Source: Taiwanofungus camphoratus
Taxonomy: Eukaryota; Basidiomycota; Agaricomycetes; Polyporales; Taiwanofungaceae
Direction of reading: 5' to 3'
NCBI GenBank assembly: GCA_003999685.1
Contig: CP021220.1
Span: 3,658,001-3,722,000, forward strand
Length of the DNA stretch: 64,000 bases
The translations under genes and the position numbers were made by a program. Positions within the stretch are counted from its first letter, which is position 1. The number at the start of each line of letters is the position of its first letter. The notes under the pieces are model-generated. The model was not told the DNA's origin. It did not search any database and was given only the letters and a program-made list of their open reading frames with translations. Positions 18,682-29,808 of this stretch are shown in pieces.

Positions 18682-20210
18682 TCCTTAAGCATGTCCGCAA
18701 AGACCGTGTTCATCATCCGTTGGAACGTCGCCGGTGAGTTGCACATCCCGAAGAACATTACCAGGGGTTCGTAGAACGAGGGAGGTCCTTCCCCAGCTGC
18801 TGGGACACCGAAAGCCGCTTTCCATTCGTCTCCTTCCCGGATCCGTATATTGTTGTACCCTTGCCTGAGATCCATCTTGGTGAAGATGGTCGCCTTGTTC
18901 AGTCGTTCCAGGAGTTCCGATATAAGGGGGAGCGGGTAGCGATCCTTGATAGTTCCCTCGTTGAGTTCTCGATAATCCTGACAAGGTCGATATCCCCCGT
19001 CTTTCTTTTCTACAAAGAAGAACGGGCTGGCCAATGGGGATTTCAACGGACGGATGTACCCTTTCTGAAGGTTTTCTTCCAGGAACTTATCCAACTCTTC
19101 TCGTTCCTCTCTGTTGAGCGAGTAAGTGGACTGCTTGAATTCCTTGAAATCTTCCTTCAGGTTGATCTCGTGGTCGTGTTCCGTGTGTTTAGGGAGTCGG
19201 GCTGCCGCTTGTTTGTCGAACACCGGAAGGAGATCGCGGAGGTACTCAGGAACGAGTTCTGTTACCGGTTTCTCCTCTTTCTTGGCGTGTTCCTTAATAG
19301 CGAGTTCTGTAGACGTAGTGAGTCGACCAATGTCATGCTTGACCTGCCAGATAAGACCGTTTTCGAGGCGACGATACGCTCCATCGAGAGGGTACTCCTT
19401 TTCCTTAAGCGAGGTGTCTCGATACGCTGGATGTGAGTCCCTTTCGTACGTGGTGATTTGGTCGTCGCCTTCGATAAACGCTATGACCAGTTCATCGTCG
19501 TCGATCGTTTCCATGGCCTGTTCGAGTGTGATACCGTTTACCGAGCTTTCTTCCGGTGTTGAGACTAGCGAGTCTCGGTGAGCCGTTTGACGAGGGGTTT
19601 CTTCCGTCGGCAAGATTGGAGACATGGTGTCTATGACGTCCCCATCTCCTTCGTCCTCAATTTCTTCAACTGAGGGTTGACGAGCTTTGATGATTTCCCT
19701 GGAAAGGGATTCCGCCGTTAACCTCTTGACTTCCAGTCGTTTAGCTCTGGTTTCCAGCAGGTTTTTCTTCCATTCCCTAGATTCCTCCAGGGTCATGCGG
19801 TGTTTGAGCTCCACTCGTCCTGTTTTCCAGTCGATGTCCGGGTTTTCCAGTTTGAGCCAGGTATGCCCGAAGATAATATCTTCCTTTCCTATGCTGGCCA
19901 CATAGGCTTTAACGAATCGGGGTTCTCCTCCTATTTTGTACGAAAGAAGGGCCCTCTTTGTGATGACAGCTTGCTTGTTAGCCGTCCCGTCCACGTTGAA
20001 CACGGGCATTGGGCGAGGTAGAGCCTCAGTGCGGATGTTGTGTTCTTTGACAAATTGGGGATGTATAAATATCCCAGAGGCGCCGCTATCGATGAAGGCG
20101 CGCGCTTCGACGTCTTTTCGTCCCACCGTAATCGGAATGTGTAAGGCCCTTTCATTCCGAACTACTAGTACAACACGGGACAGTGAAACTGAAATGGGCA
20201 GCGGTTGCAT
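18682..20210 (-). CDS. Element E pol: protease and RT part
   Basis: Shows the aspartic protease ([15 protein letters not shown]), a linker, then RT from [15 protein letters not shown] through [20 protein letters not shown] and [15 protein letters not shown], up to the point where D1 inserted. The open frame runs on into the D1 LTR by chance. It overlaps or abuts gag at about 20228. Confidence 0.92.
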
Positions 20211-20227
20211 CGACTCACCCTGCCCCT

Positions 20228-21556
20228 TTAAAAATCCTCCGTGGCCAATTCTTCCATGACCTCTCTTTTCTCGTCTGCCGACAAGCTCTTTATGTAGGAG
20301 CGATAGTCCGTGGGGCGCGAGTCTTGCGCCTTGGGTGTGTTCTTCATTCCAGCGGCCGCTTTCTTGCGACAGTCTCGTGCTGAATGTCCCCTGTTATGGC
20401 AATAGAAGCATAGGTTGTTGTTACGGTGGTATTTCCTTTCACTTTCGTTCAAGGAGCAACCATCCGTCCATTGCTTCCTACCGGGGGTGGATGAAGAGGT
20501 GCGTGCGGGTCGTGTGACGGCTGCGTCGACGTCCATGGGTTCCCCATAGTCGACCGAGGTGGTGACGTTGGAGATCTGGTCAATCCCCCTATAGATTGCA
20601 TCCAAGGATAGGACGTCTCGATACCATTTGTCCATGGTGTCTGGCCTCTCGGATGTGGCCCTTCCGGCTAAGGTGGCATAGATCTGGCGATCCAGCCCCT
20701 TAATGAATATCGCCCTGAGGGTCGGGTAATCGTTCTCGGTGCGTTGTCCGTTCGCATCGATGGTCGCGTCCTTCAACTTCGCCTTTTCGGCCAGAAGTCG
20801 GAATCTCTCCACATACATCTTGGTGGCCCTCGTTTTCTTGTTGAGTTGTTTGGCTGGCAACTCCATGAGCACCTGATGCGCTCGCTGCACTCCCTCGTGT
20901 TCAGGAAATGCCAACTTGAGAGATCCCTTGAACAGGTCCCATGTCCTGTAAGGTGCTTGACCCCCCGCTGCTCGTTCGTAGAACGTGTCGCGCCATATGC
21001 GTGCGTCCTGTCCTCCCTTCATGAGGGCGACCGTAAATGCGATCTTTGCGTCGTCGCTGAGGTTGGTGTTGTTCGTGGCGGTGAAGTAATGTTCCACCCG
21101 CTGGATGAATCGATCCAGATCTTCCCCTTGCCCAGTGAAGGGGTCCAGCGCAGGGATGTCGAGCTTGAGGGCTCGAGCCCCTTGCTGCTGGGTCTGGAGG
21201 CGAGCGATGAGTGCCTCCAGCTGCTGTTGTGTCATGTTCCCGATTGTGGCCATCGTGACTCGTCGAGGTGTGGGTGTGGATATTATAGGAGCGGATGTGG
21301 AAGAGGACGGAGTGGGTGTGGGCGTTCGAGAAGTCGAGGCGGTGAACGTGCCTTCGGGGATGGGTTCGATAGGTGTGGATTCCTGTGACCCTTCCGTGAA
21401 TAAGATCGCGATGTCTTTTCCTCCGCTGACAGGGTTTCGCTGGAAGTAAGTAGCGAGGTTGGCCTGTGCTTGTTGGATTGGTCGTCTGGATGTTGTTCTA
21501 ACCCAGGTAAGCGGTGAACTCGGATAGATCGGGTTCCGGTTCGCATCTACGAACAC
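20228..21556 (-). CDS. Element E gag
   Basis: 442 residues from the first ATG, with upstream gag-like reading as in D. Gag domain [20 protein letters not shown] and [21 protein letters not shown]; zinc knuckle [15 protein letters not shown] Ser/Thr/Pro-rich linker lies between the N-terminal and capsid-like parts. Confidence 0.92.
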   Translation of the reverse strand: MFVDANRNPIYPSSPLTWVRTTSRRPIQQAQANLATYFQRNPVSGGKDIAILFTEGSQESTPIEPIPEGTFTASTSRTPTPTPSSSTSAPIISTPTPRRVTMATIGNMTQQQLEALIARLQTQQQGARALKLDIPALDPFTGQGEDLDRFIQRVEHYFTATNNTNLSDDAKIAFTVALMKGGQDARIWRDTFYERAAGGQAPYRTWDLFKGSLKLAFPEHEGVQRAHQVLMELPAKQLNKKTRATKMYVERFRLLAEKAKLKDATIDANGQRTENDYPTLRAIFIKGLDRQIYATLAGRATSERPDTMDKWYRDVLSLDAIYRGIDQISNVTTSVDYGEPMDVDAAVTRPARTSSSTPGRKQWTDGCSLNESERKYHRNNNLCFYCHNRGHSARDCRKKAAAGMKNTPKAQDSRPTDYRSYIKSLSADEKREVMEELATEDF

Positions 21557-21690
21557 TCGTTGTTCGATGTCATAGAGAAGTGGTTCCTCTCCTCGTGAAG
21601 GTAACCCCCAGTAATCAGGATCGACAGTCCTGAGGTAAGACGTGGTAATGGATGTATGCCCGCTAGATGGTACTAGGGGCGGCTTAGCGT

Positions 21691-21701
21691 AAGTCTGATC
21701 T
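21691..21701 (-). promoter_or_regulatory. Element E primer-binding site, self-priming type
   Basis: Minus-strand AGATCAGACTT, 2 nt inside the LTR. It is the exact complement of AAGTCTGATCT in the LTR (21881-21891), which starts 35 nt after TATATATAG (from 21926). Compared with D, the middle bases of both partners have changed together. Confidence 0.8.
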
Positions 21702-21703
21702 TT

Positions 21704-22179
21704 TGATACAAATTGGTATCTCGGATCCTATATGTTGCCTCACACGTGAGGGCCTGACCACGATAGAAGGTGGCGAGGTCTTATGGTCGATATAGACCGA
21801 GTGTCGTGAAGTCCGTAGACTCGAGCGAGTATCACTCAGATGTGAGCGAGAGGATACAAGACACGAATATAGTGGTAACAAGATCAGACTTAAGGTCCGA
21901 CCTAAACTAAGTACATGCTATATATACAAGTACGTATCCTGAGCACGGACCAAGAACTACTCTAGGGCAGGAGGTCCGAAATGTGGTACGACTATAGATA
22001 AATGCAGAGTGGTACGATCCGGGCGTATTAGCAATACGTGTGAGTAATGAGGAATGTGGTAAGCGGCCCGGATATGAGTCAGAGTCCTATGCGTAAGCGG
22101 GGCCGATCCGGGGCCCGTATAGTAATAGTCCATGAATAAGCAATGACCGTGGTAATGATAAGAAATAGAAATTGTTTCA
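21704..22179 (-). repeat. 5' LTR of element E (476 bp)
   Basis: TGATACA..TTGTTTCA on the plus strand. It shares its inner layout and several words (TAAGGTCCGACCTA, GGGGCCCG) with the D LTRs but is clearly diverged from them. It is followed directly by the interrupted LTR of C. Confidence 0.93.
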
Positions 22180-22864
22180 CTATCCGGTGGGCCTCCGCCT
22201 TAGTTATACCCTTAGGCTCACGTTGCGTCATCCCTACGTCCTACGAATAACCCTACGACTCCCCCATAGCCTTCATTACAGGCTATAGTACATCTCTCTA
22301 CGCCCTCGAACTCTCCGACTCACACCTCGACGTCATCAGACACTTCAGAGCTTCCAGCAACCTCGTTCCCTCATTCCTATTCCAAGTATTAGCTCTCCGA
22401 ACCATCCGACCTCTCCTACAAGTCTCCCACGCTAGCCAAACCTCGCCCACCTCGCTCTAACAGACCTCTAAACCTTACGCCCTTTAGCTAACTCTAGCTA
22501 AAAGGACTTCGCAGCAGTCTCGTACCCTCTGCCGCTTAGTAGAAATTATAGTCCATTGGCTTATTGCCCCCTAACTCTATACAGCCTACGAAGTCAGCTC
22601 GCGCGATTTAGCTAAAACTTCGAAGGACTTCGCAGAATCTCGAAGGACTTCGCGTACTTCGGAGGGCCTCGCAAGGCCTTAGGGATAGTATAGCACTTAG
22701 GAACAAGATCCTGTTGTGCAGGACCCTTGACCCCTTACTCCCCTACTTACAAAAACAAGACATACAGGTTGTAGCTCCTACCCTCACACCCTCACAGTTA
22801 TCACACTACCCCCAGCCACGTTGCGGAGCACTCCCTAGGTACCAGGGTCCCCTAGGTCGTATCA
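22180..22864 (+). repeat. 5' LTR of C, inner 685 bp
   Basis: Matches 55819-56522 and ends GGTCGTATCA. Its first kilobase is separated off by the insertion of E. Rich in CTTCG/CGAAG words such as GAAGGACTTCGC. Confidence 0.93.
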
Positions 22865-22868
22865 TTTC

Positions 22869-22886
22869 TGGAGCCCACCGCGAGGG
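22869..22886 (+). promoter_or_regulatory. Candidate primer-binding site of C
   Basis: TGGAGCCCACCGCGAGGG starts 4 nt after the LTR. A leading TGG is what a site pairing with a tRNA 3' CCA end shows. I could not name the tRNA and found no complementary stretch in the C LTR, so C does not look self-primed, unlike D, E and F. Confidence 0.5.
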
Positions 22887-22904
22887 GGAGCAGTCAAGAT
22901 TTCA

Positions 22905-24738
22905 TTGCCTTCAGATCATCCTACGTCTAACCAGTCCTCTCCGAGAAACAGCGATCAGTTACTATCCGAGTTCTTTCAGGTCGGCTATCGTTACTATACT
23001 CAAGCAGGCCTTCCACGAAGCACCTCTTCGCGAACACCTACGACTATCCCCTCCGATATCATTTCTACACTCGAATCTTCTGAATCGACCCCCGACTTCG
23101 AGGCTCTTTTCGAAGGGTCTCTAGACACGCTTACCACGTCCGAAGACTCACCAATTGAGGACTTCGAACCTCAGTCCACGTCCCCTGAGCTTCCTAACAC
23201 CTCCGAAGCAAGCGGTCCTTCTTCAGCGTCTGACCCTATCTTAGTCCATTTACCGGAATCCCCTCAGCTATCCTCTACACTCCCATCAGCTTCGCGTTCC
23301 CCTCCGATTCCTTCTATTACACTTTCCGACGCTTCTATGACCCAATCTTCTTCAGCTAGCATCAACTCAGCTTCGAACCCATCTTTGACCGCACCCACTT
23401 TAGCTAATCCCCTAAATCCTATTTCTGTGTCAACCATGAACGCACCTCCACTCATGCCGCCCCGAGGAGATCGTACATCCCCCACCTTCGATCCTGACCA
23501 GCCTAGGACCATCCGAAGGTATTTTCAGGACTTAGAGTCGCTTTTTGTCCGCTGCCAGATAGCGGATGAGGCAACAAAGAAACACTGGACTACTCGCTAC
23601 CCTCCTATCGATGTTTCGGACCTATGGGAGTCCCTCCCTGAGTGTTCCGATGTCACGAAGACCTACGAAGACTTCAAGAAGGAGATTAGAAGCCTCTACC
23701 CAGGCACAGAGGACGATAGAATGTGGTCTATGTCTGACTTGGACCAGTTGATAGGAGAACGTGCTAGAATTGGAATCAACAATGCGGCAGACTTAGGAAG
23801 CTTCTATCGTGAGTTTTATGCCATCACGAAGTATCTAATTTCGAAAAATAGGTTGTCTACTATCGAGCAAAGCCGTGCTTTCGCGAGGGCCTTCCAGCCT
23901 TCGCTATGGGCTCACGTGTCTACTAGGTTACAGCTAAAGTTCCCTGATCACTTACCCGATGATCCCTACACCTTGGACCAGCTACATAGCGCGGCGAAGT
24001 TCGTACTCCTTGGTACTTCTACGACTCTTACCTCTGCTACGACTGTAACTACTTCGACCACTACCGCACCCGTAGGGGGCTCATCGCTAAAGATAGAGGA
24101 TCTACAGACGTTCGCAGAGATCCTCACGAAGTCCGTAACCAGTGCGCTAGCTCCTGTTCTTGCGAACCAGCGACCCCCTCGATTGGACAGTTCGCGCGGC
24201 GAGCACACTCATGTAGAAGGCCAATACTGTCACTATTGCGGGGACTTGGACTGCTGCACTAGGTGTTGCAAGCACATTGAGCAAGACATCAAGGATGGCA
24301 AGTGCAAGCGCAGCCCAGATGGAAAGATAGTGCTGCCAAATGGAAATTTCGTACCCAGAACGATCCCAGGACGTACGATTCGCGATAGGCTTTACGAATA
24401 TCATCGACGAAATGGCACGAATTCCTCCCCACAGCTCCTATTCGAAATTGACAATCGCCTAAATGTGCCTGCATTCTCACTATCCGCCGAGGATCGTATA
24501 GCCGCTTTAGAACACGAGATTTACCAACTTCGGAGACGTCGCGAAGTCTTCGATGGTGTGGAAGTACCCCAGCGCAGAAGGCAGGGTGCTCCTAACGCGC
24601 AGTCTGATCCTAGAAACCCACCCATAGCCAACGCACCTCCAATAGGACGCGCTCAGCATCCAGTAGTGGATCCCCCTGCTAACCAAGATGCCCCAGTAGC
24701 AGAGGCACAGAACCAGACCCCTCCTACCATTCTAAGGC
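22905..24738 (+). CDS. Element C gag
   Basis: The long N-terminal region is rich in Ser, Pro and Thr. A helical capsid-like part follows (about residues 200-390: RTIRRYFQDLESLFVRCQIA.., LYPGTEDDRMWSMSDLDQLI.., LKFPDHLPDDPYTLDQLHSA). Then comes a Cys/His cluster (HYCGDLDCCTRCCKHIEQD) with GKIVLPNGNFVPRTIPGR. It is interrupted by a solo LTR at 24739 and the reading resumes beyond it. It is not similar in sequence to the gag of A, B or D. Confidence 0.82.
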
Positions 24739-25308
24739 TGTTACGGGGGGTCTACGCCCGTAGGTGACTACCGTGACGGGGGGTCGTTGAGTAGTCAGGC
24801 GTGAAGTGTAAACGAGGAGTCAGCCTGGCTGACGACGAGTACACGTCTAAGTCTTCAACCGCTAGCCCAATGGTCTCGAGAGAGTTGCGGGCTAAGTCAC
24901 AGCCTAAGTCCTAGTGTAGTCACAGGGATATAGATGGTCTAAGGCGACCCGTTGAATAGACGAAGGTATAGGGGCCTAAGCCCAGTCGTAAAGTACAAAT
25001 GGTAACGACGGCACCAAAGTACACAGTGTAACTAAGGAGGACAAGATTGGGGTGCTCCGCAGTGAGCCAACCCCTTAAGTACTATGGTGGGTTTAGGGCA
25101 AGCCAGCCCTCACTCCCACGGGTACCAGCACCTAAGCGTCCATAAGTCAGAGGCCCAAGTGGTCCCTTCTGAGGAACAGTCCATAACTAAGCGGGTGACG
25201 GTCAGCCCGTCAGGAATAATGGTGATAATTGTAAGTGTACACGACCCGCTAGTCCGGTATAGTGAAGAGAAATAAAATGTAAGTTCGCACCATTACCGCC
25301 TTGTAACA
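24739..25308 (-). repeat. Solo LTR of the A family in C (570 bp)
   Basis: TGTTAC..GTAACA in reverse orientation, flanked by the direct repeat AAGGC (24734-24738 and 25309-25313). Exact duplication without internal sequence marks a full insertion later reduced by LTR-LTR recombination. Confidence 0.95.
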
Positions 25309-26861
25309 AAGGCGATCCAATTATCCCTCTAATTCAGCGCCTTCACCTCCAAAGCCTGCGAATGCGTCCGATCCGCCCACAAACTCATCGGAGCATGCCT
25401 CGTCTACACCTAACGTACCAGCCCAACCAGCATCACAGGCAGCCATTCCACCGCCCACTCCACCAGTACATCCTTTCGCTAGTGCCCGAGATGCTACTTA
25501 CGCACCTCCGAATCTTCAAAATTTCGCAGCAGCTCCGAAGCCTACAGCAGACAAAGGCAAGGACGTGGCCTATAAGACGATCACACCGGTTCATCAGGAG
25601 AAACTTACAGAGGAAATATTCGCACGATCTATGAGAACACCAGTGGTTACACTAACGCCCGAGAAGCTACTATCTATATCCCCGGATGTTCGTGCGCGAT
25701 ATCGCGAGGCTATCACCCCTAAACGTGTGCCTATGGATCCTAAGGCTACTCATATGGCTCAAATTATGGAACTCTCAGACGATCTCGCTTCTAAAACGAC
25801 GCTAGCAACCTCTGAACTATCATGCCACGGTGAACCCCTTGTCCCTGGTTCGACCATCATTCCAGACCCCTACGAAACATACTTACGACACGTACCTGGA
25901 AAGGAAGAACCCTCCGAAATCATAGTAGCCCGCGACTCGAACTCTATCCGTTCTATCGAAGCCCTAATCGACAACAAAGAGCGAATCGAATGCATCGTGG
26001 ACCCTGGGTCACAAGTGGTTGCGATGTCAGAGCAAGTCTGTCATGCCTTAGGACTAATCTACGACCCTTCTGTGCAGCTAAATATGCAGTCTGCTAATGG
26101 CAGTATTGACCGTTCCTTAGGACTGGTTCGAAATGTCTCGTTCCAAGTAGGCGACATCGTGTTGTACCTACAGATGCACGTCATACGCAATCCCTCCTAC
26201 GATATCCTTCTAGGCCGTCCCTTCGATGTGGTAACCGAGAGTGTGGTTAAGAACTTCGGAAACGAGGAGCAGACCATCACGATCGTATGCCCGAACACGA
26301 GCGAAGTCGCGACAATCCCTACGATGCCTCGAGGACGTCAAAAGTTCTTACCAGCCCATCATCATAGTTGCCCCCACGCGAACTCTTCGAATCATTTGCG
26401 ATCGGGTTTTTAGACTTCGAGGATTTGAGAAATCAAGGAGAGGTCGCCCTGGTCGTTAAGTATGAATCTGATACCCCTAAAATCGTGTCTTTCGCTGCTG
26501 TAAATGCGGCAGATAACAATTCTGTTCCTGTGCTCTATCTATCAGTCTCTAACTCTGTGTCTAGCTATCTGCAGTCTCTCTATTTTAGCGAAACTTCGAA
26601 AGTCTCAGAAGGTCCTGCTGATCATACTAGGTGGCTATCTAGCTTTCTAGCAGCAGCAACACCGCCCGAGGCTCCCTCCCTTTCACACGATAATCTGAAT
26701 TCTCTCCCTATGCTTTTGCTTTCCGCCTCTAAAGACATATCCCCTATCCCCATTCCAGGTCCCAGGAATGCTACGAAGGTCACGAAGTCAGCCCGAAGAC
26801 CTTCCCTTGCTCCTAATCCGATGGTATCCCTTCCTAAGTTGTCAGATTCTTCCCCTATTCC
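25309..26861 (+). CDS. Element C protease region
   Basis: A proline-rich start continues gag. It is followed by the retropepsin domain: CIVDPGSQVVAMSEQVC (about 26000-26050), NMQSANGSIDRSLGLVRNVS, ILLGRPFDV. After this is a linker rich in Ser and Pro up to the second solo LTR. The fossil is read in more than one frame. Confidence 0.8.
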
Positions 26862-27431
26862 TGTTACAAGGCGATAATGGTGCGAACATACATTTTCATT
26901 TCTCTTCACTATACCGGACTAGCGGGTCGTGTACACTTACAATTATCACCATTATTCCTGACGGGCTGACCGTCACCCGCTTAGTTATGGACTGTTCCTC
27001 AGAAGGGACCACTTGGGCCTCTGACTTATGGACGCTTAGGTGCTGGTACCCGTGGGAGTGAGGGCTGGCTTGCCCTAAACCCACCATAGTACTTAAGGGG
27101 TTGGCTCACTGCGGAGCACCCCAATCTTGTCCTCCTTAGTTACACTGTGTACTTTGGTGCCGTCGTTACCATTTGTACTTTACGACTGGGCTTAGGCCCC
27201 TATACCTTCGTCTATTCAACGGGTCGCCTTAGACCATCTATATCCCTGTGACTACACTAGGACTTAGGCTGTGACTTAGCCTGCAACTCTCTCGAGACCG
27301 TTGGGCTAGCGGTTGAAGACTTAGACGTGTACTCGTTGTCAGCAAGGCTGACTCCTCGTTTACACTTCACGCCTGACTACTCAACGACCCCCGTCACGGT
27401 AGTCACCTACGGGCGTAGACCCCCCGTAACA
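26862..27431 (+). repeat. Second solo LTR of the A family in C (570 bp)
   Basis: Same family as 24739-25308 but in the opposite orientation, flanked by ATTCC at 26857-26861 and 27432-27436. The two solo LTRs face each other in C about 1.5 kb apart, and each has its own target duplication, so they are separate insertions. Confidence 0.95.
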
Positions 27432-28683
27432 ATTCCTACATTTGCAGCATCGAAAAAGAAGTACAAGCCTGTAGCGCTGAAGACTCGCCCTATTTTGGGA
27501 GCTTTGGACGAACGATTCCGAATCATTCGCGAAATTAAAGGCGACCCTTTAGCAACGATGCCTACCCTATCACCGACTCCACCACCTTTCGAACCTACTT
27601 CGCGATATACGCAAGAACGGCACGATCTCACGGACAAGCTACACAGCAGAGACTTCCTACAACCAGCAGAGAGGGACCTCCTACATCACTTTATGACCCT
27701 ACATGCTGATGCGTTCGCTTGGAATGACTCCGAAAGGGGGTGCTTCAAGCCGGAGTACTTCCCTCCTATCGACTTTCCGGTAGTACCGCACACGCCATGG
27801 GTACAAAAGAACATTCCTATCCCACCCAGAATCTACAACGAAGTGTGCACAATCATCAAAAAGAAGATTGCAGCTGGGGTCTACAAACCTTTGAACTCTT
27901 CCTATCGTTCACGATGGTTTTGTGTGGTGAAGAAAGACGGAAAGTCCCTACGTCTCGTACATAGTCTGGAACCCCTAAACACTGTCACGATTCAACACTC
28001 AGGTGTTCCCCCGACTCCCGAACACCTCGCAGAACAGTTCGGAGGACGACCTTGTGGTGCTATGTTGGATCTATATGTAGGCTATGATGAACGCTTGATA
28101 GCGGAGACTTCGCGCGATCTTACGACATTTCAAACACCTTTCGGAGCTATGAGATTGGTCACTCTACCTATGGGGTGGACCAACTCGGTCCCTATCTTCC
28201 ACGATGATGTTACGCACATCCTACAGCCCGAAATTCCTCACCTAACGGTTCCCTATATCAACGATGTTCCGGTCAAAGGCCCTGAAAGTTCGTACGATCT
28301 TGTACCTATTTCGGAGAACCCAGGCATTCAAAAGTTTGTTTGGGAACATTTTACGAACCTCAATAGGATAGTCACACGCATGCGCTATGCAGGAGGTACC
28401 TTTTCTGGAGTTAAAAGCATTCTAATTGCCCGCGAAATCACCGTTGTAGGGCATCGGTGTACTCCAGAAGGTCGCCTACCGGACGAGTCTCGTGTTGCAG
28501 CCATACGCAACTGGGGACCTTGTGCGACCCTATCTGACGTTCGAGCCTTTCTAGGAACCATTGGAGTGGTCCGTATCTTCATCCGAAACTTCGCACATCG
28601 TGCAGATGCCTTAGTACGCCTAACGCGAAAGGCAGTACCCTTCGAATTTGGTCCAGCGCAAATCGCAGCGCAGGAGGACCTTA
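27432..28683 (+). CDS. Element C reverse transcriptase
   Basis: RT motifs in order: KKKIAAGVYKPLNSSYRSRW, VVKKDGKSLRLVHSLEPLN, the palm block MLDLYVGYDERLI, FQTPFGAMRLVTLPMGWTN, a YxxD-type catalytic block (about 28250) and thumb VVGHRCTPEGRLPDESRV. It runs into the connection region (RTFIRNF-like RIFIRNFAHRADALVRLTRK), where D2 has inserted. Confidence 0.87.
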
Positions 28684-29238
28684 TGATACAAGCTGGTATC
28701 AACGACCGGAAAGCCTCGAACGTGAGGACCTGGCTACTGAAGATAGTAGTGAGGCTTTATGGACACTGCGTATGTCCTCCTGGGCGAAGTCGATAGAGTC
28801 GAGCGAGTACTCAGGTACGAAGCGAGAGGTCGCAAGATACAAGCATAAGATTGCTAGTGATAACTAGCTACTTGGTAACCAGATCGAACTTAAGGTCCGA
28901 CCTACAAAGTACACGGCCTTATATACGTATTCTACCCTGCGCACGGACCATGGCACGTGGTCTAAGAATCAGCATGAGTAAGCGTAAGTAAGGCGATATG
29001 AGTCATCGGGCCGTATTAGCAATCAGTAAGCGTAAGACGGAACGTGTAAGCGGGGCCCGATATGAGTCAGAGTCCATGAGTAACCGGGGCCCGTCCGGGG
29101 CCCGTACCGTAAGCAGCGATGAGTCAAGATGCTGCGTGAAGAAGCTGGGCCTACCCGAGGCCCGTCCTAGAAGCGAAAGGGTCATGGGACCGATCCGAGG
29201 TCCCACCGATAAGATATGCGATGAAAGAAATTGTATCA
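28684..29238 (-). repeat. 3' LTR of D2 (555 bp)
   Basis: TGATACA..TGTATCA. The private AAGCATAAGATTGCTAGTGA variant is shared only with 35202-35756. Confidence 0.95.
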
Positions 29239-29516
29239 TTACCCCCCTACTTATGATTGAACGCCTGGTCAATCAACTAAACTCCAATGGGGACGCGTCG
29301 AGTCTCTCCGAGTTGAACTTTTGGCAACCGTCGACGAACTTGACGAACTTCCGAGGACGAACTTGAAAAACATTTCCTGGAAGTGACGAGCGGGTGTTTC
29401 ACCGCGACCGATAAGGGATGACCCTTGAACCCATAGGGGATGACCCCTCCAACCGTGAGCATCCTTCCAGCTCGAACTTTCTACAGTTTTACGACATGTC
29501 GGTCGTACGTTGCAGT

Positions 29517-29771
29517 TTAACGACGTGCACGGTCGTTCCCTCGCAGTTTAACGACATGCAGGAACCACTCTGGATGGTACGGCGGTTCCGGGTCGTAGGC
29601 GAATGCGTAATTGACGGCGGTGCATTCGCGCGTAAGGTGCCCAGGCGACGGGCGACTACAGCGTAGACATTTGTAGTCGGGGCACGTCCTGTGCGAGTGA
29701 CGAGTGCTACCGCAGAGGTAGCATGGACCGTAGCGAGTGAACGAGGATGAAGGACCGTTTGACTGAGACAT
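29517..29771 (-). CDS. D2 3' ORF, small double zinc-knuckle protein (84 aa)
   Basis: Same size and motifs as the D1 copy, differing by a single residue (CPDYKC for CPNYKC). It starts 38 nt after the end of gag-pol. Confidence 0.7.
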   Translation of the reverse strand: MSQSNGPSSSFTRYGPCYLCGSTRHSHRTCPDYKCLRCSRPSPGHLTRECTAVNYAFAYDPEPPYHPEWFLHVVKLRGNDRARR

Positions 29772-29808
29772 GCGAGCGATGAGTGGGGTGAAAATGCGAC
29801 TCCTTTTT

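Larger units (their letters stand above)
7352..22179 (-). mobile_element. Element E: Ty3/gypsy chromovirus, split by D1 and cut by B
   Basis: Read on the minus strand: 5' LTR (21704-22179), primer site, gag, protease and RT, then D1 inserted within RT, then the rest of RT, RNase H, integrase with chromodomain, a 469-residue 3' ORF, a repeat-bearing 3' tail and the 3' LTR (7352-7469, its remainder displaced by B). E is a diverged sister of the D family. It sits in the 5' LTR of C at CTATC. It is broken: about one small break besides the D1 insertion. The 118 bp of LTR that can be compared differ at one base, so it is young. Confidence 0.92.

Noticed and set aside
22869-22886. Self-priming in element C
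   Set aside because: No complement of the site was found in the C LTR, and the site starts with TGG as tRNA-primed elements do.
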